Part shown: positions 47,201 to 58,592 of the stretch, in pieces
How the letters are laid out: each line of letters begins with the position of its first letter
How positions within the stretch are numbered: position 1 is the stretch's first letter
Source: Vesta saturnalis
Taxonomy: Eukaryota; Arthropoda; Insecta; Coleoptera; Lampyridae
Direction: 5' to 3'
NCBI GenBank assembly: GCA_036346205.1
Contig: JARFJB010001819.1
Span: forward strand, 2,692,001 to 2,756,000
Length of the DNA: 64,000 nucleotides
Translations under genes and position numbers: made by a program
Notes under the pieces: model-generated
What the model was told of the DNA's origin: nothing
Database searches by the model: none
The model's input: the letters and a program-made list of their open reading frames with translations, nothing else

Positions 47201-47561
47201 TATATATAGGTTTTCCTAACAAAACACAAGATGGTACATAATAACAAAGTTATACCTGTAAATGCGATTTTTTTGGATAACATTCTAATTATTAAAAAAA
47301 CCGTAAATTTTACACGCATGAAATCTATATAAATAAGTTCTAAAATTGCACGTAGAATCAAAAAATCAAATGATATACAGGGTGTACAATTAAAAAAAAT
47401 ACTAACTTTGTCTTGCCTTGCTTTTTTGAACACTCTGTATAGTCAAGAATAATTTTTAAATGCGCAACTTACTACCCATATAATATGATGCATACATTTG
47501 ATTGACAAGTTTATCCATAAAATACCGGTTTACTTGACTCCCTCGTTGACTCACTCGGTAG

Positions 47562-48159
47562 GTACTCTAAATAATCAATTTTGTGTAAGTTCCGTTTGCC
47601 TAAAGAATAATTGTGCTGTAGATTAAACAAAATTTATACATCCTTATAAATTACTTATTTTGAACTGAAAGAAAATGTTTTCGTCTTTTTAACATTATTT
47701 TAAAATTATATATACTTATGCAGTTCATAAAAACTAGAATAGTAATAATTGAAAAATAAGCGAAACAGTAATGCTTTATTAATTATTATCTGCCCTTCCT
47801 TGTGTTCCCTTTTAACAACACTTATAATACACAAGAAATTGTGTTAGTAAATCACTTTTTTAAAATTATGATTTTTTTTTAAATTAATATGGCGAACCTT
47901 TATTTTTACTATTTATTTTTGTATTTTCACATTTACGTCCCTGATACGCAAAATAAAAAAAAACATGTAAAGTATGCTGGTTACTTGAAATTTCTAAGCA
48001 TTCATATTCCTATTCCAATCCGTTCCAAAATTACGGGAAAAATTTCATTCCTTTGAAACATCCTGTATAATTATTAGCAAAACAGCAACAATTGGGCCAA
48101 TTTTGTAATTACTTTTTAATGGGTTTGTGTAATGGCGCTGGTTCGAACATTTTGTTTTC
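47562..48159. other. Intergenic, no gene seen
   Basis: AT-rich. Confidence 0.6.
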
Positions 48160-49640
48160 TTGTGCCTCTTTGGCGTAAGATACTTTTAGCTCAATTCAAC
48201 ATCTCGACCCAGCACCTTGAACTTGTTTCTGAATCTAAGGTGATTTTAGCGGAAACTGGTTTTAACGTCGTGGAATAATTAGTCTTCAATATCTGTTCCT
48301 ATAGCTTGAATCTGGTTTCCGCATCTTAAAACAAGGTCCTTTTGCAGAATTCAATATCTTGAAATAGGTTTCAACATAGAAAGACACCATCTCTCTCCTT
48401 TTTAATGGGGCGATTCGCCCTTGTGGTATAATTAGATGGTATTAGCGCAATCTTATGGTATAATTGAAATTTGAAATTTGAAAACACCACCTTGCGGTAT
48501 AATTTAAATGCTAACTAAGCTAGTAGCAAAAACTATATAATATAATATTATGTTATCTTTGCTAGTAGTGAGTGCGATATTAGTGGGGGCATTAATAGCA
48601 TCTCGAACCTTAGGGTGCAAGGACGGTATTTTGTGGTAGAAGTTCTTAAACACATAAAAACTGTTTGCGATGCCGCTTTTGAAAAGTTATTTGATTCTAT
48701 AGGGAGCAGCAACCATTACTCAAAGGTCTAACGGTTAAATTTTAGCAAGGATTACCAGATATGAAGTAGTTTGATGGTATAAAACCGGTACTAATAATAA
48801 TAATAATAATAATAATTGAAGATCTAATGCGGTAAAGGGTTCTGTGGTGGATATATTTACAAAGGGGTGTCATCATAGAAACCTAAATATATTTTTCCTA
48901 ACGCAGAATTTATTTCACCAAAGAGATATTTTGCTCCATGCATATTATGTAATCTTGTTTAAGAATTCTCGAGACAGGGTACAAATAAGATATCTAACGT
49001 ATTGGAAAATCCAAAATTTTTAGAAGCCGCTCGTCTACTTATCAATTTGGTGCCAGAGGGATTTGCGAGGTATATACAAGATGACGTTAATAGTTTTGCA
49101 TGCTGTATGCTAACGATACCACAAGATGGCGCCACATGATCTTCTAAATAAGCCAAAAGACACAGCAAATCTGCCCATTCAGAGAGGCCCGGAGAGATAG
49201 AAACCTTAGATAGTGAAATATGTTTCAAGATGTTGAATTCTGTAAAAAGAACCTTATCTCAAGATAATGAAATTTGATCCAAGATGTATGAATAGTGATT
49301 TAGGAGGAATTCTGCCAATTTGGTCTTATATTAAGATATAGAAACCAGTTTCTGCCAAAAGAACCTTATACTCAGAAACAAGATGTTGGGGTAAGATGAT
49401 GACTTCAGCCAAAAGGACCTTAAGCCAAAAGGGCATATGAAAACAAGATGGAAAGACAAAAAGGCAAATGCAAGCAAGATGGCGGAACACAATCAAAATG
49501 GCGGAACAGGAAAGGTACACGGCACATGGAAACAAGATGATGGAAAACCAAAAAGTACACAGAAAACAAGATGATGGAAAGCCTAAAAGACACACCTAAA
49601 ACAAACCAAACCAAAAAGGCGTGGGTGTGCAGAAGTAGGG
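48160..49640. repeat. Fold-back of minisatellite arms
   Basis: The left arm (about 48160-48390) carries repeated ttgaa-ctggtttc-gcatctt-aag and aggtccttttgcagaattcaa. The right arm (about 49190-49430) carries the complement (tttcaagatgttgaattctgt, gaaaccagtttctgcc, aaaggacctta). The right side runs on into tandem aaacaagatg-tggaaa units to about 49620. The middle has an (AAT)n tract at 48792-48820. No genes: open frames over 49326-49650 are antisense to the minisatellite. Confidence 0.6.
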
Positions 49641-51229
49641 AGTGAAACAAGGAACTTTAAAAGAAAGGGCTGAAATAGAGACCAATGAAAATTCATTAAG
49701 GGAAAAATCCAGTGTCATCCAAAAGAAATAAAACAGCTAGTCCAATCGCATTAAAAAGCAATTAGAAGCTGGCCCAAATGCAGCTGTTCCACTATTATTT
49801 CTTTTTTTAATTTATTTTTTCTTTTCGCTTTAATAATTCCTGTAATTTACACTGTTGGTAAATTATGTTTTATTGGAGTTTTGCTTTTTTTTATTAATAT
49901 GGCAATACGTATCTTTACAAAAGTTTTGTCTCCTGAATAAGCAACATACAAAACATGGATTGCAGAAAAAGCTTACACTAAAGAAAATAACTAATTTAAT
50001 CTGGTATGCTTAGTTCAAATCCGTACATGTTGTCTTTTGATCTAAATTCAGAATCTACTTGGTATAATTTTTTACCTTCCTCCCCCACTCTGTCGTTTAA
50101 CAAATGCATTTTTAAGCGAGAATTGCACTGAAACATGTTATTTTATATAAAAAACTTTTTGTTTTAAATTGCACTCATAAATTGAGTTCAAATTAACCCA
50201 GCCCTTCACCTCGAATACACAATAACGTAAAACATGGCAAGGTTAAAATTTTGTAAATGGTGTATGTGTGATCATAAAAATAAGAGTTGATGCCACCGTA
50301 CGTATTTCGAATTAAATTTAGAGAGTACTAAAGAAAAACAACGTAATTCAAAATAACTGAAAATGTTGCTTCCTTTGTTGTGTATTTTTGTGCGAGAGAT
50401 CCCAGTTTGTAAATTGCAAAAATTTTTCGATAAGAAATTTGTGATTAAAAAAAATAAGTATGTCAATAAATGGATGAAGGATTTATTTTTTTGGAAGCTT
50501 AAAGACACAGGTTCAAACCTGACTGAATCATCAGTTAAGTAAAATTTTTGCTTCCGTATATGTAATTAATACGTTAATTGTGATCATTATCTAAATAAGG
50601 ATTTAAAATAAAGGTTTCGATTTGTAGAATAACTTTTTTGGAAAACAGAGAAAGTATAACTTATTGACACCTGAAATAGGTGTTATTTTAAAAAAATGTC
50701 ATTTTGAATATAAATCACCCTATATTATATAGTACTTCACTGTTAAAATTAAGGAGAATCATGTACGAAATTCGCAGAAATGAAATAAAAGTTCACATGA
50801 AAAAGGATCCGTACGCCAATGAAGGGAAGATTACGATTTGGTCATTTAGATAAAGTTTATTATAAATAAGGTAGCAACGCATGACCTTTGAACTATTTTA
50901 AAAATAAATATTCTTATAGTAAATGCACCTATAGAATTATGTGATTATTCTGGTTGATTAATGAAGTGAATAATTACGAAGTAATTTATGATAAACATTC
51001 CATATGTTTAACGTGTTTACGTGTATCTCAAATGTTTGGTGATTTTTACATTATCAAGTATTGCATGGCTAAGCTAGATTTAAGAATAAGAGCGTGTAGT
51101 AAAATGTTACGCCACTGTAATAATTGTAATTAAGGTTCCTACCTTTGTAAAAATATCACAATGACGCCTTTCTTTTCATATTATTATATTTGAATGATAA
51201 AGAATGAGATAAATGTATTATTATTTTCG
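49641..51229. other. Intergenic, no gene seen
   Basis: AT-rich, low complexity, without recognisable coding or repeat content. A weak transposon-like word is absent here, unlike most of the window, so this may be single-copy sequence. Confidence 0.5.
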
Positions 51230-51880
51230 CGTTTGATGCGTAATCTTCCGCCCACACCCATTAGAGAAGCACTGGGAGTTTTGTTACTAGTATGTACCCA
51301 TTAATTAGAAGAATTTAACCAAAAAGCACACACGTCTTTCTCGCACTTTTATGAAAAACACTCCCAACCTCTTTCGTTTTTATCGGTACACGCAGAAATG
51401 AGTAATCAACGTAATTTTTCTAGTGTGTACTCGACTGCGTATAACTGCACGTATATTGTGCGACGAAGAGGGAAGAGAGAAGCGAGAATGAAAACCTTTG
51501 GACGTTTACGGGGGGGTTCCGTGCACGGCCGGGGGGGGTTGGCAAGCAATCGGACTGACACCAAGCCTAGGTCCGGCCATCTTGTGACGGCAAGCGCTCT
51601 TGATTCGTAAAACACCCCCAAAATCGTGTAATTTGCAATAGGAATTACATATAATAGCAACAAAATCATCCCTTGCAGTGCCGAGAGTGCGTATGACTCG
51701 AAAACTCACGTGTACGTGTCGTTTAACCGTTTTAAATAACATTTAACGTTAATTACTTTTTTGTGTAACATTTTTGTGAGTGTAGTCGTCTTCGAATTCA
51801 TCTACTTACCTACTCTTCGATGATCTCATTCACTCATTGGATAATTATCTTTATACAAACACGTAAGTACTCTACTAAAT
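51230..51880 (+). promoter_or_regulatory. Candidate promoter / untranslated first exon
   Basis: Locally GC-rich and rich in CpG compared with its surroundings, with runs acgggggggttccg and gccggggggggttgg (about 51506-51540). A good splice-donor-like acacgtaagtact lies at about 51862-51874. No long ORF is convincing. It could be the 5' untranslated exon of a plus-strand host gene whose coding exons lie beyond the window, or an unclassified GC-rich repeat. Confidence 0.3.
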
Positions 51881-53660
51881 TTGCATTCTATTTTTTTTTA
51901 CTTAATAATGATAAAAACGTGATTTTGCGATTTGTCATTGTCGTGTTCTCAAAACACCTATTAACTTTCATTAATCAAACTTAAATGTTGCGAAATAATC
52001 CAAACAATTGTTATTACATCTTTGCCATTGTCAAAAAACAGTTAAATGCAATTGTTTTGTAACAGCTGCGTGCATACGTAGATATCTTTAGGTAGGTACC
52101 TACCCGGAGTATTTTTGTGTAATGCGTGCCTACTGCCTACCTGGAGAGTTAACGTTCGCTTCGCAATTTCTAGAATGATTTTTTTATTTGTATTGTTCGA
52201 AACGGGAGCTACAAAACTATTTTAACAAATTTCGTCAAATAAACATTTACATACAAAGCGATTTTATAAATATCAAAGTGGGCTGGGATTAGTTAAAGGA
52301 ATTTCATCATCGGTGCATACCCATAAGCGGTTACTGCCTTGCATCTATTTCTATAATCGATTTTCTAAACGTTCCTTTATTTAATCATAATCAGTCATTG
52401 AATTCGTCAAATTAGGTGGTTATGATAAAACAAAATCGATTACATATATTTAACGGAAGTATACAAGTTTTATGGCCTCTTACACGATATCCTTTCGTTT
52501 TAATGAATGGTGGATTATAATCGAGTGAAAAAAAGAAAGCCATCGTTTCTCTATTTGAATATTAAATTGTTTGTTATAAATAGGAATGTAATCGAGTGAA
52601 AAGCAATGTTGTCAGATTAGAGTAATTGATAAACAAATTTGTTCGATTTTTAAAGTTGTTACATATACAAGAGACCAAGATTATTTCGAGAAAGCAATGC
52701 GATCAATAGCGTGCCTTACATTGAAGACAGAACGGATTATGGGATAAAGCAAATTTTTGATTAATCACATTGGAGGGGGTAATGACTTGTGGGGTGAATA
52801 CAACCCTAAAAATGATAAATTCACTTCACTGTCATTCCTTTTATAATTTTTGTATGTAATAAGAAGAAAAGTTTGACAAATATTTCGTAGCATTCTTTCG
52901 TTTGTGTATGTACAATAAAAAGCATTAAATAATAACAATTTTTTCATTCACTACAATCTTATTGTGATAAAGTAGTTGGCTATTAAAATACATGCCAACA
53001 ATCTTATCAAAACAGTTTGAACAGAACAATTTATTGAACATTTTTTATTCGTGTTCTGTAGGTGTGCAATAAAGCGTTTGTAGGTATGATGGGAAATTAT
53101 TTCTAGGTTTTTCAATTCTGCCTTTGTTGACTTCAAATTGCATACAATTTACATAAATTTGAAAACTTAAAAATAACTTTGTCGAATGAGAGTGTTATCG
53201 TATTCTAACAGGACCCATAAACAAATCTTTGTATTATGTTTGAAATTAAAACTTTCGGCGTGCTCGTAGGGAGAAGGAGGTATTTACCCTCTCACAATCT
53301 AAAAATAGATCGGTGTTCTGATTACATTAAATTTTCACAGTTAATTATGATTTTTCCGTTTTTTTTTTTCGTATTTTCACAGGAAGTTTGTGTATGGGTT
53401 TATTGTAAGAAACAGTTGGAAACGGTAATAAATATTTTCTATAATTGATCAAATTTTTTACATTTTCCCGTAGTTACAATAACATGTAGTACTCGGCTTA
53501 AATCCCTAAATTGCACAAGTATGCATTTACTATAATTCATTCTTTTGTGCCGATTTAATAAATTTTGTGCGATGTTTGTATATTGGGGAAACTGTAGGCG
53601 AGTCTAGGATTACTCGCGCTTGTTCTCTATACTTAATTTTCAATTGCTGAAACAGTGTGT
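51881..53660. other. Intergenic or intron, no gene seen
   Basis: AT-rich and without clear repeats. It would be intronic if the preceding first-exon idea is right. Confidence 0.45.
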
Positions 53661-54059
53661 TGCATTGATAGAATTAGGTCTATTAACCTGGCACCCCCCA
53701 CCATGTTAAAATTTTTGGGCTTCGTATAGAATTTACAGGCTTTTTATGAGCTTTCAAATTTTGTCAATTACATTTTTTAGGCTCTTCATTCTCGAGGAAA
53801 TCGATATTTAAGTCTGGGGTGTTGATTTGCCGTTAAGCTAGCGCCAACTTTTTTCCTGGGATACTTAAAAATTTCCTGTTTGTTTCAGATTTATGGGCTT
53901 TTCGAATATGCAACTCCCGATTTCCTTGGATCAACCCTAAAAATTAAAAGAAAATAAAAATAGTTTTTAAAATAAATATTCTTGCCAGATAATTACCGGC
54001 TATTTATGGGATCTTCGAGAAAATTATAAATTGTATATCTGAAGAGCCCATACATAGCC

Positions 54060-54326
54060 CGTAATTATATGAAAAGAATTTTTTTTTTTTTTTGTTGATA
54101 TTGTTGTTGTAGTTGATCCGGAGCAATCAGGAGTTGCATAAATAGCCCGTAATTATCTAACAAGAATTAAAAAAAAAAATATTTATATTTTCTTTTAAAC
54201 ATTAAGGGTTAATATTTTTGTTAGAATTGATCCAGGAAAATCGAGAGTTGGATATTCAAAGAGCCCATAAATAGCCCATATTTATGAGAAAAGATTTATT
54301 TTTTGAATATTTTAATTTTTTAATCA
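54060..54326 (+). repeat. Tandem repeats inside fold-back element, left part
   Basis: Two units of about 114 bp, recognised by gttgatccggagcaatcagg-like and catagcccgtaattat-like words, up to the piggyBac insertion. Confidence 0.75.
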
Positions 54327-54412
54327 TTAACCCTAGATTACTGTCGTGTTTTTAACATACGTTATTACTATCACGTCGTAAAAATTATGACTTTTGAAAA
54401 AATAACACTCAA

Positions 54413-54801
54413 ATGAAAAAAAAGGAAAAGGCAACGTATTCCATTCCTCCCCAAGGGGGAGAGCGGGCTGCTCGAGCTTCCCGAGCTCCTTCAGTCACAA
54501 TCATGGATTCCCAGCATACATACATACATTACGTATATATGCATGGTGGGATTAAGGATAGGTGTGGTCAGGATAGGATCGGAAGGAACGGAGTTAGGGT
54601 TCTGAGGGGGAAAATACTACCCCAGCATTCGCCTAAGCAGCCGCACTTGGTGTGCATATACGCAGTGACCATGCCGCTACATGTGTATGAGGAAAACCCT
54701 CTGAAAAAACCTCATGCAAGGGAGACGGTAACGGGAATCGAACCCATTACCTCCCGAATGCTAAGCAGGTCGTGTCACCACTACACTACCAGCTCGGCCA
54801 G
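54413..54801 (-). mobile_element. tRNA-derived SINE, copy 2
   Basis: On the minus strand the box A region is at 54778-54791 and an intact box B (GGTTCGATTCC) is at 54734-54744. The body matches copy 1 at 16021-16370. It is flanked by atgaaaaaaaa at 54413-54423 and 54802-54812, a target-site duplication. It is inserted in the 3' region of the piggyBac element. A 130-codon open frame through it is not a gene. Confidence 0.88.
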
Positions 54802-54904
54802 ATGAAAAAAAAATGCAGTAATATTAATTGGTTTTTATTTATTTATCAAAAACTAAACATTTATAGTATATTATGTAAATTAAAATTAAATTTCAAACAT
54901 ATTT

Positions 54905-56700
54905 TTAACATTCAAAGCAAGAGTTGGATCTATGTTCTGCACATATGGATCGTTTGCATTTATTGCAATACATGGTGGTCATTCTCCGTTTTTTTGATGA
55001 ACAAATCGAGCATATGGTCCGTTTTCCTTTATTAGTAGGTGTATTGTCTTGTTTTGATGATGATGAAGACTCTGGTTGTAAAATATTATTTATAGATTTC
55101 TGGAGAGGGCGAGATAAATTTTTGTAATTTGACCGATTCTCTGTCCATGGATTCATTAGCTGCATGCTAAGATTATATAAAAATTGTTGTCTAAAAGTGA
55201 TTTTTTCTTTCATTGCTTGCTTTTTATGGTTATTTATAACGTTACTATTGATTCCACCAATATTTAGCATATTGTAAAACATACATAAAGGCCAACGCCG
55301 TGTTTTGCGATTGCAACTCATATTAACACACATCATATCAAAAGTGTCAACCCCTCCCTTGGTTGAATTGTAAAATTCAATAATTGAAGGTTTCTTAGAT
55401 GAATCAGAAATTGAGGGTTGATCATGTGTAGATGATAAAAGAAGAACATTTTTCTTTCGCTTTGGTAGATATGACACAAGTGTTAAATCTTGATGAAAAC
55501 AAAACATTGAAGTTTTAGGTTTGCGATCTTTGACCTTTAATAGTTCTAGGGGGGATTACCCTTTTGTTCTTTCTAATTGTACCAACAATAGTCAATTTAT
55601 AAGGATCATAGAGCATAGTTTTGGCCAAACCGATAGACTTGAACCAATTATCCATTGTTATGTTTCTGTTGGATCCATGTACAGTTTTAGTTAGTTCTTT
55701 AACATAATGTACCAAGGGAATCTCCATTAGTTATTGTTCCCCTACCTAAGTAAGAAGAAGCATCGATTATATATTTAGTGCTGGAATCACAGATCATAGC
55801 TATCTTAATGCCGTACTTGGCTGGCTTGTTTGGTATGTACATTCGTATGTCAAGTACAAGCTAGGCTTGTAATTTTGATTGCAGTTGAAAATAAATTGAT
55901 CCCAAATTCTTATGGGAGCAAACGGATCTGAAGATTTTCGCAAAGGCCTAGTTGTTCTATCGTCAAACCGTAAACAGTTTAGAAGAAATTGAAATCGTCC
56001 TTCGCTCATCACAGATCTGTAAATACGAACTTTTAGGTGATTGTTTTTCATTGAAGCTGAAAAAAGTAATAATCCCATGAGCGCCATTATTTCTGCTGAG
56101 GTAGTTTTTTGAATCGCTGCCAATTGTTGATTCTTATAGCTTGCTGCTTTCAGAATTATCGTCTCATTTGTATGACGTACAATGGTGTCAGAAAATAATT
56201 TGAAAATATCAAGTTCTGTTCTTGTGCTTTGACATTTATATGATGGACCAGGTCTAATAGGAACAACATTTTTTGATGATTTTCTTCCCACGCGAACTTT
56301 TGAAACTGAACTCCATCTATGTCCATTTTTGGCCTTCAAGCGAAGTCTTGGTGGTACGACGATATATGGATTCATTATTCATTATTTCGCTAAAAGGTAC
56401 ATCATCATCGCTTTTATTATTTTGATTGTTCTCCTCTTCCTGTAAATTATAAGAATCTTCTTGCTTCTCATTTCCTGTAGCTCGTTAGTTTCTTCATTTA
56501 TATTACTGTTTACCATTTCAATATCTTCGTCTTGTAAATCATTAAGTAGTTCCTGTTCAGTTTCACTGTCGAAGTATCCTTTTTCACTTCTGGAGTTTCC
56601 ATAGTCATTATCCGATGAATTATCGTCATCTTCTTCGTATAAAATCTGCTCCAGTTCAGCATGTGTTAAATATTTTTTCCAACTAAGTACCTGAAGCCAT
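54905..56700 (-). pseudogene. piggyBac transposase, first catalytic motif deleted
   Basis: From ATG 56700 an acidic N-terminus follows (THAELEQILYEEDDDN, GYFDSETEQELLNDLQDE), then RLRLKAKNGHRWSS and the core. SEIMALMGLLLF-type motif (AEIMALMGLLLFSAS) near 56080, and FQFLLNCLRFDDRTTR near 55985. The segment that should hold the first catalytic Asp (the I-D-E-Q-L region) is missing: YKPSLYLT jumps to RMYIPNKPAKYGIKIAMICD near 55850. The second Asp is in ITMDNWFKSIGLA near 55660 and the third is in GGVDTFDMMC near 55360. RKTRRWPLCMFYNMLN follows, and the usual C-terminal Cys-rich domain (CSICSSKKRR, YCNKCKRSICAEH) ends at 54905. Frameshifts near 56690, 56375 and 55510-55730 add to the loss. Confidence 0.88.
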
Positions 56701-57033
56701 TTCTAACAAAAGATATCTAAAAATCATAAAAAAGCCTTTCAAGCATACAATATAGTAATCCATAGTAACAAAAAACTTACATTTACAGTATCAATTCGTA
56801 AATTTTACGACGACGAAAACTAACGTAAATACTATCCTGTCGTAAATTTGACGATGAATCTTTCAGTTTTCTAAAAAATATTCACTTTACAAACTACACA
56901 CACCGTCTCTGGCTTCTAGGCACCAACTGAGAAAAAGTCATAAAACCGTTTACCTGGGTCACGAACGATGACGAAGTTTTCCGATCAAATCGATTCGACC
57001 GTCGTAATTTTAACGAACCATAGTATTCCAGGG

Positions 57034-58310
57034 TTAAGGGTTTATATTGTTATCGGGGTTGATCCGGAGCAATCAGGAGTTCCATACTCGAAAACCCTGC
57101 AAATAGCTTGTAATTACCTGAAAAGAATTTTTATTTTGAAAAATATTGCAATTTTATTTTAGTCTTTAAGGGTTTATATCTTGGTTAGGGTTAAGTCATT
57201 TATAAGCCATATTTGGGAGGAACTACGTTCGACAGCCATGTAAATTGTCTCAAAATTAATATTAATTTATGGACTCAACGCTTCTGTTGCTGATAATAAT
57301 TTTTGGGCTGCACCCGTAATCGAAAAAACTACCCCTACGGGATGTTTAACATAAGTAGTAAAGCGTAGCAAGGCTTTAAGGTCGCAAATGTTATTAGAAA
57401 ATGATTATTTATTTATGGGCTCAACGTCTCACAGTCATGTAAATTGTCTTAAAATTAATATTCACTTCTGTTACTCATGAGTTTTGGGCTGTACTCCAGG
57501 TTAAAAAAAAACAACCACTGAATGAAGTTTCAACCAAGTAAACGAAAGTACAACGTATGATTATAAAAAATCTGATACAGGGTCTGTGACCCGTAATTTT
57601 TGCGCTGCAGTCCTGGTCGAAAAAATCTACTCCCAAATCCATTATACATCAATACCCGAGGAAGCAACACCCAACGATTACATAAACAATAAATTTATTA
57701 TTTATTTATGAACTCAATCTTTCTATAGTCTACCAGTTCTGAGTTGCTATCAAAACATTGTTAGCTCCGTTATCTTGAAGTGGTGATATCTTGGATAGGT
57801 TTGATCCAAACTCATCGGCGATAATACATACGGAGAGCCCGCAAATAACCCATAAATACCCACAAGAACTTTTATTTTTGAACATATTTTTATCAACCTT
57901 TAAGCGTTGATATTTTTATCAACCTTTAAGCGTTGATATTTTTATTAGACTTAAACTGGGATAATCAGGAGTTACATATTTGAAGAGCCCATAAATAACC
58001 CATGATTATCTGACAGGAATTTTTTTTAAATATAAATTTTTTTTTATTTTTAAGGGTTGATACCTTTGTAAGCATTGATCCAGGAAAATCGGAAGTTACA
58101 TATTCCAAGATCCAGTAAACAGCCCATACTTATATGAAAAGAATTTTTATTTTTTAAAATATTTCAATTTTTTCTTTCTTTAAGGGTTGATCCGGGGCAA
58201 TCAAGAGTTGCATTCTCGAAGAGCTCATAAATAGCCCGTAATTATCAGACAAGAATATTTCTTTTAAAAATATATATATATATATTTTTTTAATTTTTAA
58301 GAGTTGATAT
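57034..58310 (+). repeat. Tandem repeats inside fold-back element, right part
   Basis: Units of about 112-134 bp (gttgatcc starts near 57059, 57798, 58073, 58185 and 58319; each followed by agcccataaatagccc-like and aagaattttt). A second tandem family of about 190 bp (catgtaaattgtct-aaaattaatatt then ttttgggctg) occupies 57235-57730. Confidence 0.7.
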
Positions 58311-58592
58311 CTTTGTTAGGGTTGATCCAAGGAAATCGGGGGTTGCATATTCGAAAAGCCCATAAATCTGAGACAAACGGGAAATTTTTAAGTATCCCAG
58401 GAAAAAAGTTGTTGCTAGCTTAACGGCAAGTCAGCACCCCCACACTTAAATATCGGTTTCCTCGAGAATGAAAAGAGCCTAAAAAATTAAATTGACAAAA
58501 TTTGAAAGCCCATAAAAACCCTGTAATTTCTATACGAAGCCTAAAAATGTTTAACATGGTGGGGGTGCCAGGTTAATAGACCTGATAGAATT

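Larger units (their letters stand above)
44054..47559. mobile_element. Outer long-TIR element of a three-level nest
   Basis: The left end TACATGGTGAATCAACGA (TA at 44052-44053) and right end TCGTTGACTCACTCGGTA (TA at 47560-47561) are inverted. The arms of about 270-300 bp (44054-44318 against about 47270-47559) share internal words such as ttcttgactat-cat and gattctacgt. Two other elements (44323-46376 and 46501-47200) lie between the arms. Confidence 0.65.
54331..57033 (-). mobile_element. piggyBac element, 2.7 kb
   Basis: The ends CCCTAGATTACT (54331-54342) and AGTATTCCAGGG (57022-57033) are near-perfect inverted repeats flanked by TTAA at 54327-54330 and 57034-57037, the exact piggyBac target. 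Internal palindromic words of the type GTCGTAAA-TTACGAC occur near both ends. It carries a broken transposase on the minus strand and a SINE near its 3' end. Confidence 0.92.
53676..58583. mobile_element. Long-TIR fold-back element with 9-bp TSD (MULE/Foldback-like)
   Basis: The ends AGGTCTATTAACCTGGCACC (53676) and GGTGCCAGGTTAATAGACCT-type complement (to 58583) are inverted for at least 270 bp, and with gaps for about 350 bp. The 9-bp sequence gatagaatt is duplicated directly outside (53667-53675 and 58584-58592). Long TIRs with 9-bp duplications are the hallmark of MULE and Foldback-type elements. The interior holds no transposase of its own, only tandem repeats and an inserted piggyBac (54331-57033). 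Without it, the element is about 2.2 kb. Confidence 0.75.

Noticed and set aside
49326..49650. Cys/Phe-rich minus-strand frames that look like membrane proteins
   Set aside because: They are antisense readings of aagatgg-type minisatellite units; the hydrophobicity is a repeat artefact.
54413..54805. 130-codon open frame on the plus strand, and the shorter ones at 16151-16435
   Set aside because: They run through the SINE copies, mostly antisense to them; the sequence is a polymerase III type element.
54760..54805. A functional tRNA gene
   Set aside because: Box A and box B are present, but the sequence does not fold as a complete cloverleaf by eye and continues into a SINE body with target duplications.
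57034..58310. CRISPR-like spacing of repeated words
   Set aside because: Units are 110-190 bp, degenerate, and inside a eukaryotic fold-back element; they do not have short identical repeats with unique spacers.
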